In this document: piece after piece, positions 8,485-16,474 of the stretch
How positions within the stretch are numbered: the first letter of the stretch is position 1
How the letters are laid out: every line of letters starts with the position of its first letter
NCBI GenBank assembly: GCA_041920565.1
Contig: JBHGXS010000043.1
Span: forward strand, 45,749 to 109,748
From: JAGHKQ01 sp041920565
Lineage (GTDB): Bacteria; Bacillota; Bacilli; Bacillales; Bacillaceae_G
Length of the DNA stretch: 64,000 nucleotides
Reading direction: 5' to 3'
Made by a program: the position numbers and the translations under genes
Notes under the pieces: model-generated
What the model saw: only the letters and a program-made list of their open reading frames with translations
Told to the model about the DNA's origin: nothing
Database searches by the model: none

Positions 8485-9384
8485 ATGATGACAAAACCGA
8501 CAGAACATATGCGCAAGCCGGAATGGTTAAAAATTAAATTGAATACAAACGAAAGCTACACCGGTTTGAAAAAAATGATGCGCTCGAAGCAGCTTCATAC
8601 AGTATGTGAAGAAGCAAAATGTCCAAACATCCACGAGTGCTGGGCGGTGCGCCGAACAGCCACATTCATGATTTTAGGTAATATTTGTACACGTGCGTGC
8701 CGCTTCTGTGCAGTAAAAACAGGTTTGCCGACGGAGCTTGATTTGCAAGAACCGGAACGCGTGGCGGATTCCGTGTATCAAATGAACTTGAAGCACGTTG
8801 TTGTAACTGCAGTCGCACGTGATGATTTAAAAGACGGAGGAGCAGCTGTATTTGCTGAGACGGTTCGTGCCATCCGCCGCAAAAATCCGTTTACTTCCAT
8901 TGAAGTATTGCCATCTGATATGGGCGGAGTATATGAAAACTTGAAGACGTTAATGGATGCACGTCCGGACATTTTAAACCACAATATTGAAACCGTACGC
9001 CGTTTATCTGACCGCGTTCGTGCAAGAGCGAAGTACGAACGTTCTCTGGAATTTTTACGCCGTGCGAAAGAAATGCAGCCGGATATCCCAACAAAGTCCA
9101 GCATCATGATTGGATTAGGGGAAACAAAAGAAGAGATCATCGAAGCAATGGATGATTTGCGTGCCAATAACGTAGACATTTTGACAATCGGCCAATATTT
9201 GCAGCCGACGAAAAAGCACTTGCCGGTAATTAAATATTGGACGCCTGCAGAGTTTGCGGAACTAAAAGAAATTGCATTATCTAAAGGATTCAGTCACTGT
9301 GAAGCAGGTCCGCTTGTTCGTTCTTCCTACCATGCGGATGAGCAAGTGCAATCTGCGAAAGAGAATAGTGCGCAAGCGCAATAA
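8485..9384 (+). CDS. lipA: Lipoyl synthase LipA
   Basis: A 299-residue radical SAM enzyme that inserts two sulfurs into protein-bound octanoyl groups. The auxiliary cluster motif 'CEEAKCPNIHEC' and the radical SAM motif 'CTRACRFC' are intact, as is the C-terminal 'GPLVRSSYHA' block with the conserved R-S-S-Y. It needs Fe-S clusters and so depends on the SUF genes in this window. The GGAG site at 8475-8478 supports the ATG at 8485 or 8488. Confidence 0.97.
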   Translation: MMTKPTEHMRKPEWLKIKLNTNESYTGLKKMMRSKQLHTVCEEAKCPNIHECWAVRRTATFMILGNICTRACRFCAVKTGLPTELDLQEPERVADSVYQMNLKHVVVTAVARDDLKDGGAAVFAETVRAIRRKNPFTSIEVLPSDMGGVYENLKTLMDARPDILNHNIETVRRLSDRVRARAKYERSLEFLRRAKEMQPDIPTKSSIMIGLGETKEEIIEAMDDLRANNVDILTIGQYLQPTKKHLPVIKYWTPAEFAELKEIALSKGFSHCEAGPLVRSSYHADEQVQSAKENSAQAQ

Positions 9385-9385
9385 T

Positions 9386-9415
9386 AAAAAGCAGCTGAAA
9401 TCAGCTGCTTTTTTT
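9386..9415 (+). terminator. lipA terminator
   Basis: A 13-bp perfect stem, AAAAAGCAGCTGA / TCAGCTGCTTTTT, with a two-base loop and continuing T run, directly after the lipA stop. Confidence 0.9.
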
Positions 9416-9436
9416 CATGACCAGTTTTCACAAACT

Positions 9437-9535
9437 GAGGATTTGGCCGATAGAATTGTAAATTTGGCCCATTTCATCATGGATTTGGTCGATATAATTG
9501 GAATTTTGCTGATATCATTTTCAGTTTGCTCAAAT
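9437..9535. repeat. Phased repeat, subfamily B (GATTTGGCCGATA-type)
   Basis: Degenerate units of about 20-21 bp resembling GATTTGGYCGATATAATTG repeat at about 9437, 9456, 9481, 9501 and 9522. Related copies are at about 28812 and, inverted, near 52270. No coding potential is apparent; the repeat fills the gap between the lipA terminator and the convergent lipoprotein gene. Confidence 0.55.
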
Positions 9536-9570
9536 TCATGGCAAATTTTATTTAATAGGAAAATACTGGC

Positions 9571-10203
9571 CTATTTCGTCATCATATTTTGCATAGAGTC
9601 ATTCGGCTGGTTATTCAAATGCGGATTTTTGCTCATTTCGCGAATGAACATATCAATAGTTTGGCCATATTCTTTCCCGTTAAGCTTACCGGACTTCAGA
9701 CCTTCCATTTGGGAAATCAACTTTGGTTCATTGGATACATACACATGGAAATAGCGGGGCACCACGGAAAGCGCCGTTTTATATACTTGATCTGCAACCA
9801 ATTTTGGATCGGTCGTATTGGCGCGATACACCACAAATACCTCATCATCTGTAACCAAGCTTGCCGCATCGGTTACATCTGGAAGCTTTACGGATAAATC
9901 ACTGATGATTTCCGCTATCGTTTCACGGTTCATTGTTGAAAATTCGTCCGTATCTCCCATATTTTGTCCAGGTTCTTTTTGTTTGCGGGAATATCCCAGC
10001 TTTGTAATGGAATCCGCTTGGCGATTGCCGACTTTCTGCTGCATATATACGTTCTTTTTGTTGGAAAGAAGCACGCGGCTTCCTTCTTTTTGCTGCAGGG
10101 ATTCTCTCTTCCTCATTTCTGCCGTGCCATTTGCATCATACTGCTGGCAAGCGGGAAGGAGAAACATGCCGGCTGCAAGGAGAGTCATGCTTATTTTTTT
10201 CAC
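9571..10203 (-). CDS. yutC: YhcN/YlaJ-family sporulation lipoprotein (YutC-like)
   Basis: 210 residues with a lipoprotein signal 'MKKISMTLLAAGMFLLPAC'; the lipobox 'LLPAC' places the acylated cysteine at residue 19. The C-terminal half (about 90-190) has the YhcN/YlaJ domain with 'DAASLVTDDEVFVVYRAN'. Family members are sporulation or spore-envelope lipoproteins. Position next to lipA agrees with yutC; the symbol is given by position and family. Confidence 0.8.
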   Translation of the reverse strand: MKKISMTLLAAGMFLLPACQQYDANGTAEMRKRESLQQKEGSRVLLSNKKNVYMQQKVGNRQADSITKLGYSRKQKEPGQNMGDTDEFSTMNRETIAEIISDLSVKLPDVTDAASLVTDDEVFVVYRANTTDPKLVADQVYKTALSVVPRYFHVYVSNEPKLISQMEGLKSGKLNGKEYGQTIDMFIREMSKNPHLNNQPNDSMQNMMTK

Positions 10204-10443
10204 TGTATTACACCTCCAATATTTTTATGGTATGCTAACGATTCAACTGAAAGGAAGAACGCCCATACTGATGGGAGTTTTACCTTATTATTCGCCGTTT
10301 TTTACTTTTACAAGATAGAAATTGTTGGTTCTTTTTCTTTATGGTAGGATTAGAAGGAAAAGAATTTTTTATGAACCATAAAGTATATGTATAGAGAAAG
10401 TGGAAAAGATGAGGCTGAATAAACCTAGAGGAGAGAACCGCAG

Positions 10444-10719
10444 ATGATTTGCATTAATAATACATGTTACGAGCTCATCGAGGAAAATCGAGATGGGTTT
10501 AATGAAGAAGCATTTAAAGAGCGTTATGCCGATATCTTAAATAAATACGATTATATTGTGGGAGATTGGGGATATAACCAGTTGCGATTGCGGGGCTTTT
10601 TCGATGACCATAATCAACGCGCCTCCTACGACACGAAAATCAGTACATTATCCGAGTACTTGTACGAGTTCTGCAACTTCGGATGTGCGTATTTTGTGCT
10701 GAAAAAGGTGAAAAAATAA
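10444..10719 (+). CDS. yutD: YutD family protein
   Basis: A 91-residue acidic protein starting 'MICINNTCYELIEENRDGFNEEAFKERY', with the conserved 'YDYIVGDWGYNQLRLRGFF' segment of the YutD family. Function unknown. GAGGAGAG upstream supports the ATG, and a terminator hairpin follows at once. Confidence 0.88.
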   Translation: MICINNTCYELIEENRDGFNEEAFKERYADILNKYDYIVGDWGYNQLRLRGFFDDHNQRASYDTKISTLSEYLYEFCNFGCAYFVLKKVKK

Positions 10720-10748
10720 AGCGTGCCAATAAGCACGCTTTATTTTTT
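10717..10748 (+). terminator. yutD terminator
   Basis: The 10-bp stem TAAAGCGTGC / GCACGCTTTA is followed by TTTTTT. The stop codon forms the base of the stem. Confidence 0.9.
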
Positions 10749-10801
10749 AGGTTGTTTGTCATTTGGTGCAATTCATTACAAATTCGCCAAAACAGCCTTT
10801 T

Positions 10802-11068
10802 TTATAACGTTTCATACAAGAAAGAACGCAATTCTTCCGCCGTTTTTTCATCGATGCCGTATGCGTATTCTAAGTAACCCGGTTCATCTAAATCATCTTG
10901 ACCGATAATGGCAAATTTGTTGCGCTGAATATCAAGCACCAATGCTTTGCCGTAATGACGGTCTGAATAGATGATTGCCAAGTCGTGACGGTCATTTTCT
11001 CCCATGAAACTGACAAACCTCGTTTTTGTTGTTACTGTATCATCGTAAAGAAAAAAGCGATCTGACAT
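10802..11068 (-). CDS. DUF3055 family protein
   Basis: An 88-residue protein starting 'MSDRFFLYDDTVTTKTRFVSFMGENDRHDLAI', which I recognise as the DUF3055 type common in bacilli. Function unknown. It starts 15 bases after the glpX stop, in the same direction, so it is likely cotranscribed; AAGGGG precedes the ATG. Confidence 0.8.
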   Translation of the reverse strand: MSDRFFLYDDTVTTKTRFVSFMGENDRHDLAIIYSDRHYGKALVLDIQRNKFAIIGQDDLDEPGYLEYAYGIDEKTAEELRSFLYETL

Positions 11069-11083
11069 ACCCCTTGCCCCCTT

Positions 11084-12061
11084 TTACTGTTGCAGTTCCA
11101 TTACTAAATGCGGTTTATAGTCTAAATGATGGTGGGCTTTAATGAAGCGCACCGTTTTTGTTTTACAGCGCATGACGATGGAGTGAGTTTCTACTAAGTC
11201 ACCGCCAAGGAATGTAACACCCTCAAGCAGTTCTCCTGAAGATACGCCTGTTGCAGCGAAAATGGCATCATCACCGGCCACCAAGTCTTCCAATTTCAAC
11301 AATTGACGAGGATCCTCAAGACCCATGCGGCGGCAGCGTGCTTCTTCTGCTTCGTTTTGCGGAAGGAGACGTGCTTGCATTTCTCCGCCTAAACATTTTA
11401 ATGCTGCAGCTGAAATCACGCCTTCCGGTGCGCCGCCTATACCGACAAACAAGTCTATGCCTGTAGTAGGAAGAGCTGTTGCGATGGAAGCGCCTACGTC
11501 ACCGTCTGCAAATAATTTTACGCGTGCGCCTTTTGCACGAACACGATCGATTAAATCCTGATGACGGTCACGCTCCTGAATGATAACGGTTAAATCTCGA
11601 ATGCGTTTGTTATTCGCTTCTGCAACGATTTCAATCGTTTTTTCAATCGGGTCGTCTAAGCTGATTTTGCCTGCCGCTTTTGGGCCAACCGCGATTTTTT
11701 GCATGTACATATCCGGTGCGTGAAGCAAGTTTCCTTTATCAGCAATGGCAATTACGGACATGGCGTTTGCAAGGCCTTTTGCGACAATGTTTGTTCCTTC
11801 AAGCGGATCTACTGCAATGTCCACTTCAGGGCCGTTGCCTGTTCCCAGTTTTTCGCCTATATACAGCATGGGAGCTTCGTCAAGCTCTCCTTCTCCGATG
11901 ACAACTGTTCCTGCCATGTTTACAGAGTCGAACATTTTGCGCATGGCCGTTGTTGCCGCACCGTCAGCTTCATTTTTTTTGCCGCGGCCCATCCACTGAG
12001 CGGACGCAAGCGCCGCAGCCTCGGTAACCCGGACGATTTCTAATGCCAGTTCACGATCCAA
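11084..12061 (-). CDS. glpX: Class II fructose-1,6-bisphosphatase GlpX
   Basis: A 325-residue gluconeogenic phosphatase. Visible motifs include 'GRGKKNEADGAATTAMR', the metal site 'IGEGELDEAPML' and 'DIAVDPLEGTN' (D-P-L-E-G), and 'GIGGAPEGVISAAALKC'. The frame extends upstream to 12121, but the family start 'LDRELALEIVRVTEAAA' and the GGGGGAC site at 12067-12073 point to a TTG start at 12059-12061. It may form an operon with the DUF3055 gene. Confidence 0.93.
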   Translation of the reverse strand: MDRELALEIVRVTEAAALASAQWMGRGKKNEADGAATTAMRKMFDSVNMAGTVVIGEGELDEAPMLYIGEKLGTGNGPEVDIAVDPLEGTNIVAKGLANAMSVIAIADKGNLLHAPDMYMQKIAVGPKAAGKISLDDPIEKTIEIVAEANNKRIRDLTVIIQERDRHQDLIDRVRAKGARVKLFADGDVGASIATALPTTGIDLFVGIGGAPEGVISAAALKCLGGEMQARLLPQNEAEEARCRRMGLEDPRQLLKLEDLVAGDDAIFAATGVSSGELLEGVTFLGGDLVETHSIVMRCKTKTVRFIKAHHHLDYKPHLVMELQQ

Positions 12062-12217
12062 AGTAAGTCCCCCAATTCTCAAAGCATACATGTATACTAT
12101 AACAGAGATTGGATTAAACATAAATTTTTTCTAAATATCGATTTTTTTCAATTAAACAAGTACAATAAACTTATAGATTTTGAAAGGGCTTTAATCACAG
12201 CCGAGGAGATGAGAGAG

Positions 12218-12667
12218 ATGTACTTTGTAGACCGCAAAAAGATTGAGCAGACGCTGCAATGCTTAGAAGAAGCGGTGACAGCTTTTTTATCGAAAGACAA
12301 CTACAGCGGCACACTTGAGTTATATGCCTTAGAACGAATGGCTCATGTCATGATCGATTGCATGCTGGATGTCGGCAATGCGATGATTGACGGCTTTATC
12401 ATGCGTGATCCAGGCAGCTACGAGGATATTATAGAGATTTTAATGGACGAGAAAGTCTTTGCAAAAGAAGAGGGCGAAAGCATAAAAGAAGTAGTTCGTT
12501 TGCGCAAAATGCTTGTGCAAGAGTATGTTACTGTTGAACACGGGCTTGTGTTCGATACAATAAAAGCACACATTGAAACCATTGGACTGTATCCTTCCCG
12601 CATCCGCCAATATTTAGAACAAGAGCTTGGTCCCGTGTCTGCATTTATGCCTACAGACAAGCATTAG
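12218..12667 (+). CDS. yutE: YutE, HepT-like (DUF86) protein
   Basis: A 149-residue protein, all helical in appearance, of the DUF86/HepT-like HEPN group: 'MYFVDRKKIEQTLQCLEEAVTAF' and 'MIDCMLDVGNAMIDGFIMRDPGSYEDIIEIL'. HepT toxins carry an R-x4-6-H ribonuclease motif; here the corresponding segment is 'RLRKMLVQEYVTV', with Gln where the His should be. No MNT-type nucleotidyltransferase antitoxin is adjacent. A toxin role is therefore doubtful. AGGAG at 12204-12208 favours the ATG at 12218 over 12209. Confidence 0.85.
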   Translation: MYFVDRKKIEQTLQCLEEAVTAFLSKDNYSGTLELYALERMAHVMIDCMLDVGNAMIDGFIMRDPGSYEDIIEILMDEKVFAKEEGESIKEVVRLRKMLVQEYVTVEHGLVFDTIKAHIETIGLYPSRIRQYLEQELGPVSAFMPTDKH

Positions 12668-12681
12668 AAGGGGGAATGGGG

Positions 12682-13311
12682 ATGGAAACCAAAGTACATT
12701 CCACGAAAGATCAGATTCTGCATTTGTTAAAGATAAAGGGACAAATGACTATTACAGAATTGGCGAATGAGCTGAACGTAACGGAGATGGCGGTGCGCAG
12801 GCATATAAGCAAGCTGGAAAAAGAACTGCTTGTAGAAGCCACATTAGTGCGGCAAAGCATCGGCAGACCGATGTATGTATATCGGTTAAGCATAAGCGGG
12901 GAAGATTTGTTTCCGAAGCGATATAAGGAGTTTGCCGTATCTGCGCTTCAATATTTGCAACAAACGAAGCAAGAAGCTTTAATTGCCGAATTGTTTAAAA
13001 GCTATACAGAAACGATGAAGCAGCAATTAGAAAAAAGATTGCAAACAAAGGAAACGACAGCTGCAAAAATGATGGAGATTGCCAATGCGCAAAAACAATT
13101 TGGCTTTATGGCAGAGCTGCACACAGACGGAGACAACACATTTGAATTAAAGAAGTTTAACTGCCCGCTGCTTTGTGTCGCGAAGGAGTTTCCAAGTCTT
13201 TGTCAGTGCGAACTGCAAATGTATAAAGAGTTATTACAAACAGAAAAGGTCTCATTAGGATGCTCCATGAATGATGGAGAAACGGCGTGTATTTTTAAGA
13301 TGGAAGCGTGA
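12682..13311 (+). CDS. SufR-like winged-helix regulator with C-terminal cysteines
   Basis: About 209 residues. The N-terminal helix-turn-helix 'MTITELANELNVTEMAVRRHISKLEKELLV' is of the DeoR/SufR type, and the C-terminal part carries 'NCPLLCVAKEFPSLCQC', 'LGC' and 'ETAC'. The spacing C-x12-C-x19-C-x8-C resembles the Fe-S-binding half of SufR repressors. AAGGGGG at 12669-12674 places the ATG at 12682, not 12676. It begins 14 bases after yutE and is probably cotranscribed. Target genes cannot be read from the sequence; suf genes are an inference. Confidence 0.8.
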   Translation: METKVHSTKDQILHLLKIKGQMTITELANELNVTEMAVRRHISKLEKELLVEATLVRQSIGRPMYVYRLSISGEDLFPKRYKEFAVSALQYLQQTKQEALIAELFKSYTETMKQQLEKRLQTKETTAAKMMEIANAQKQFGFMAELHTDGDNTFELKKFNCPLLCVAKEFPSLCQCELQMYKELLQTEKVSLGCSMNDGETACIFKMEA

Positions 13312-13338
13312 ATGACGTGCTGGAGAGCACGTCATTTT
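13311..13338 (+). terminator. Terminator after SufR-like gene
   Basis: An 11-bp perfect stem, AATGACGTGCT / AGCACGTCATT, with loop GGAG and a short T run. Confidence 0.85.
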
Positions 13339-13447
13339 CGTTTGGTAAATGAATACTGGAAGAGATGGATTGAAAATAAGATGTTCGCTGCTTTTTTATA
13401 TCATGGCAAACAGCACCATTTCATATAGGGATTGGGGACGAGCATAA

Positions 13448-13512
13448 TCAATTGCACCGAATTTGAGATAATTGCACTAAAACGATGATGAATTGCACGA
13501 AATCAGAATGAG
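13448..13512 (-). repeat. Phased repeat, subfamily A (inverted copy)
   Basis: Three AATTGCAC motifs recur at 20-21-bp steps. On the minus strand this reads GTGCAATT with AT-rich spacers, the same unit as in the arrays at 39579-39710 and 44913-45105. It lies between a terminator and the 3' end of pgpA. Confidence 0.6.
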
Positions 13513-13558
13513 TTGAATGAAATGCTTTCCTTTATTAAAATGAAGTCGTTTTTATTCT

Positions 13559-14059
13559 TTATTCCGTATGCGCAGCACGATGAGCCAAACGACTTGAAGC
13601 AGCCGCTGCAATCGCACCGACAATGTCATCTAAAAAGGTGTGCACGAAGCCTGAAGACTTATCATTTAATTTTTTTAAAATACCGGGCTTCATCTTATCA
13701 ATGTAACCAAAGTTTGTAAATCCGATGGAGCCGTATACGTTCACAATGGATAAGGCAATGACTTCATCGATGCCATATAACCCTTCATCCTTTTGGATAG
13801 TGCTCAACAGAGGTTCTTCCAATAATCCTTTTTCTGCGAGTTTATCAAGCTGTATGCCCGTTACAAGAGCGTTTTGCACTTCCCGTTTGGCAAGTACCCG
13901 TTCCACATTGTACTTGCATTCTTCCATTGATAAATTTGGATGGTATTTTTCTTGTAAAAAATATACAAGCTCAGCAATATCGTCAATTGTAACGCCACGT
14001 TCTTTCAACCATTGCAATGCTTTCTCCTGCAGTTGATTTCCTCTGTTTTTTTGCGTCAT
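13559..14059 (-). CDS. pgpA: Phosphatidylglycerophosphatase A (YutG/PgpA)
   Basis: A 166-residue PgpA-family protein: 'GVTIDDIAELVYFLQEKY', then 'IVNVYGSIGFTNFGYIDKMKPGIL' and the acidic 'TFLDDIVGAIAAAA' block near the C-terminus. It dephosphorylates phosphatidylglycerol phosphate in phospholipid synthesis. The C-terminal helix is hydrophobic enough for membrane association. It is divergent from yutH. Confidence 0.88.
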   Translation of the reverse strand: MTQKNRGNQLQEKALQWLKERGVTIDDIAELVYFLQEKYHPNLSMEECKYNVERVLAKREVQNALVTGIQLDKLAEKGLLEEPLLSTIQKDEGLYGIDEVIALSIVNVYGSIGFTNFGYIDKMKPGILKKLNDKSSGFVHTFLDDIVGAIAAAASSRLAHRAAHTE

Positions 14060-14136
14060 AGTATCACCTGTTTTTCTTTTTAGTATTGTATACGTGAAAA
14101 ATGAAAATTATGTGAGCATTTTGGACTCTCTAAAAC

Positions 14137-14145
14137 TGTTATAAT
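14137..14145 (+). promoter_or_regulatory. Extended -10 promoter of yutH
   Basis: TGTTATAAT is an extended -10 element (TG-N-TATAAT) with no good -35 at 17 bp, as expected for that class. It lies just upstream of the structured leader. Confidence 0.45.
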
Positions 14146-14167
14146 TGAATCCAAACTCATATATATA

Positions 14168-14230
14168 AAGTGAAGCGCCTATGAGCAGGAGCTTCACCCC
14201 TGTTGGCGGTTAATGGAACCAAATGGTTCT
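14168..14230 (+). ncRNA. Possible structured 5' leader of yutH
   Basis: The 7-bp stem GTGAAGC / GCTTCAC (14170-14176 with 14191-14197) has a loop whose AGCAGG (14184-14189) can pair with downstream CCTGTT (14199-14204). CGCC (14176-14179) can pair with GGCG (14205-14208). This arrangement allows a pseudoknot. A second hairpin, GGAACC-AAAT-GGTTCT, follows at 14215-14230. No known riboswitch class is recognised. Confidence 0.35.
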
Positions 14231-14279
14231 CATTGATGTTTAAAACAGAATAGAATATAAACTTAGGTGGCGAGTGTTT

Positions 14280-15284
14280 ATGATTCAAGACCTGTTTGAA
14301 CAGTATCAAATTCAAGTCAGTGAATTATCCGCTCTAGGTCATTATAAAAGCTTTTGGTTAAGAAATAAAATATATGTGCTTGTGCCAGTGGGATCTCTTC
14401 AGGAAGAAGAGCTGGTGGAGATGAAACGGTTAGGCGATTATATGATTGAACAAGGGGATTTGTCGGTCGCATCATTTGTACCGAACGTACAAGGATATTA
14501 TGTAAGCAAAATCCAAAATGTAAACCATGTGCTGCTGCGGGCCATGCGTCAAGCGGAACGGCAAGAAGTGAATGAAGGGAAAGAGCTTGCGATTTTTCAC
14601 AGAAAGGGAAAGATGTATCCCGCAGAGATTACGAGCATTAATCGAATCGGCGAATGGAAATCGCTTTGGGAGAAGCGTCTGGATCAGCTGGAGCGCTTTT
14701 GGAATGGGAAAGTTGTCAACCATCCTGCCAATGTGTTTGAGAAGCTGTTTGTTGATTCCTTTCCTTACTTTTTAGGATTGTCAGAAAATGCTATTCAATA
14801 TGTTGTGGATACAGAGCTGGATGATGAAGCGAAGGTAACGGATGCCGCGACTATTTGTCAGCACCGTTTTACGCCCGACACATGGCGCAACTTGCGGAAG
14901 ATTAAGCTGCCGACGGACTGGGTTTATGATCATCCGAGCCGGGATTTGGCTGAATGGATACGACATGCATACTTGACGAAGCTTCCTGATGCAGAAGAAA
15001 AAACGCTGAGATTTTTGTATGAATACGAAAAAGAAAATCCATTATCTTCATTCGGCTGGCGGTTATTGTATGCACGCCTAATGTTTCCGCTTCATTACTT
15101 TGAGACGATAGAGGGCTATTACTTAAGCGGCTCGGAGGAGCAGAGAGAAGCATATCAAGACCGGTTGGAGTCCATCATTGATGATGCGAAGGAGTTTGAA
15201 CGGTTTCTTGGGAATTTTTATAAAATGATTAAGCTGCCCACCGAAAAGCTCGGCATTCGGGAAATTGACTGGCTGCAAAGATAA
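14280..15284 (+). CDS. yutH: Spore coat-associated protein YutH
   Basis: 334 residues, matching the YutH family of CotS-like, kinase-fold-related spore coat proteins: 'MIQDLFEQYQIQVSELSALGHYKSFWLRNKIYVLVPVG' and 'TPDTWRNLRKIKLPTDWVYDHPSRDLAEWIRH'. The 'HPSRDLAEW' segment sits where kinase-like members have the catalytic loop. AGGTGG at 14265-14270 favours the ATG at 14280 over GTG at 14274. Confidence 0.85.
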   Translation: MIQDLFEQYQIQVSELSALGHYKSFWLRNKIYVLVPVGSLQEEELVEMKRLGDYMIEQGDLSVASFVPNVQGYYVSKIQNVNHVLLRAMRQAERQEVNEGKELAIFHRKGKMYPAEITSINRIGEWKSLWEKRLDQLERFWNGKVVNHPANVFEKLFVDSFPYFLGLSENAIQYVVDTELDDEAKVTDAATICQHRFTPDTWRNLRKIKLPTDWVYDHPSRDLAEWIRHAYLTKLPDAEEKTLRFLYEYEKENPLSSFGWRLLYARLMFPLHYFETIEGYYLSGSEEQREAYQDRLESIIDDAKEFERFLGNFYKMIKLPTEKLGIREIDWLQR

Positions 15285-15313
15285 AAGGAGACCGGACAAT
15301 GGTCTCCTTTTCA
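15283..15313. terminator. Bidirectional terminator yutH/yutI
   Basis: An 11-bp perfect stem, AAAAGGAGACC / GGTCTCCTTTT, with A and T runs on both sides, lying between convergent yutH and yutI. Confidence 0.9.
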
Positions 15314-15315
15314 AA

Positions 15316-15546
15316 TTAGAATACTTGCTCTACTTCAACAACACCAGGAACTTCTTCAAGAAGAGCGCGTTCAATACCCGCTTTTAATGTGATTGTAGAA
15401 CTTGGGCATGTGCCGCAAGCACCCATCAAGCGCAATTTTACGATGCCGTCTTCGATATCTACTAACTCCACGTCTCCTCCGTCACGAAGAAGGAATGGGC
15501 GTAATTTATCTAATACTTCTTGTACTTGTTCTTTCATGTTATCCAT
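15316..15546 (-). CDS. yutI: NifU-like Fe-S scaffold/carrier YutI
   Basis: A 76-residue NifU C-terminal domain protein. 'RPFLLRDGGDVELVDIEDGIVKLRLMGACGTCPSS' includes the CxxC pair that binds an Fe-S cluster. It can deliver clusters to targets after SUF assembly. An AAAGGAG site precedes the ATG. Confidence 0.93.
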   Translation of the reverse strand: MDNMKEQVQEVLDKLRPFLLRDGGDVELVDIEDGIVKLRLMGACGTCPSSTITLKAGIERALLEEVPGVVEVEQVF

Positions 15547-15736
15547 ATTGATCGACTCCTTTCCTAATTTTTATTATAATCAGTTCATAGGGAAAAATCT
15601 ATTGCGGAGCTTTCATTCGTTTGTCCGAATATGGGACATCTTTTTTGTAGTAATGTATGCTGATGTTGAGATAACGGTGAAGCACTACGCTTGTAGTTTT
15701 TTATATAAACATATACTTCATGCAGGGGGATATAGA

Positions 15737-16039
15737 ATGGTTAAAATTAGCGTTTATGGAGCAGAAGTGATTTGTGCAAGCTGTGTAGGAATGCCGTCAT
15801 CAATTGAAACGTACGAGTGGCTGAAGGCCGCAATCGATCGCAAATACCCGAATCATTCGTTTCAGTTTGAATACGTGGATATTTTTCAAACACATGAGGA
15901 CGAGGAAAAACAAGCGTTTTCCCAGCGTGTAATAGAGGAAGATTTGTTTTATCCGGTTGTGCTTGTAAACGAAACAATCGTAGGGGAAGGCAATCCGCGC
16001 TTAAAAGACGTATATGAAGAGCTGGAGAAGTATATGTGA
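15737..16039 (+). CDS. yuzD: YuzD family thioredoxin-like protein
   Basis: A 100-residue DUF1462/YuzD protein: 'MVKISVYGAEVICASCVGMPSSIETYEWL', with a CxxC (CASC) in the thioredoxin-like position and 'DLFYPVVLVNETIVGEGNPRL'. It resembles glutaredoxin-type folds; redox function is inferred. GGGGGA precedes the ATG. It is divergent from yutI. Confidence 0.87.
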   Translation: MVKISVYGAEVICASCVGMPSSIETYEWLKAAIDRKYPNHSFQFEYVDIFQTHEDEEKQAFSQRVIEEDLFYPVVLVNETIVGEGNPRLKDVYEELEKYM

Positions 16040-16040
16040 A

Positions 16041-16069
16041 AAAAACTCTGTCTGCGGACAGAGTTTTTT
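16041..16069. terminator. Terminator after yuzD
   Basis: CTCTGTC-TGCG-GACAGAG flanked by A5 on one side and T6 on the other, so it is usable from both strands. Confidence 0.85.
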
Positions 16070-16388
16070 ATTTAAGCTGTTGTCTTTCGTTGAAAAAGGC
16101 TTTATAGCCGAGCTGCACCAACAATATAACGGTAAGAGAGACGCTGCCGGCAATCCCAAGCGTCATCGCAATTTGATAGCGGATAGCGACAAGAGGAGAA
16201 ATGCCAGATAAAATTTGTCCCCGGTAAGACGACGATTCCCATGCCGGCCATGGAGCTGATGGTCGGTAAAATTGCAGAGTCAAATGCTTTTTTGACAACG
16301 CCCTCTGCCGGGGATTTTTAAGTGTTCGATTTGCAAGATATCTTTATACGTTACGTTTTGCAATTCAAACAGGTTTATTCCCCCTCCT
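16068..16388 (-). pseudogene. Deletion remnant joining an ABC ATPase start to a FetB-type permease end
   Basis: After an AAGGAGGGG site the minus strand reads 'LFELQNVTYKDILQIEHLKIPG', the typical start of an ABC ATPase. It then jumps, in another frame, to 'VKKAFDSAILPTISSMAGMG' and, after another frame change, 'GQILSGISPLVAIRYQIAMT' and 'LVQLGYKAFF'. The last blocks are the C-terminus of UPF0014/FetB iron-export permeases. The Walker motifs and most of the permease are missing, and a short internal deletion removes the residues after 'VVLPG'. It looks like one large deletion within a fetA-fetB (yjkB-yjkA) type operon plus later small lesions. Confidence 0.75.
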
Positions 16389-16474
16389 TTTTATAGTATC
16401 AATATATTATGTCGGCATAATAAAAAGAACGTTACAAAACGATGAAAAAAAGGAGTGAACTGCGTCACTCCTGC

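Noticed and set aside
9589..10347. Plus-strand ORFs opposite the YhcN-type lipoprotein gene
   Set aside because: The minus-strand lipoprotein has a perfect signal and family domain; the plus-strand frames are hydrophobic shadows.
12062..12121. Longer N-terminus of GlpX
   Set aside because: The extra 20 residues do not look like the family, and the GGGGGAC site supports TTG at 12061.
12218..13311. yutE and its neighbour as a toxin-antitoxin pair
   Set aside because: The active-site histidine is missing and the partner is a SufR-like regulator, not an MNT antitoxin.
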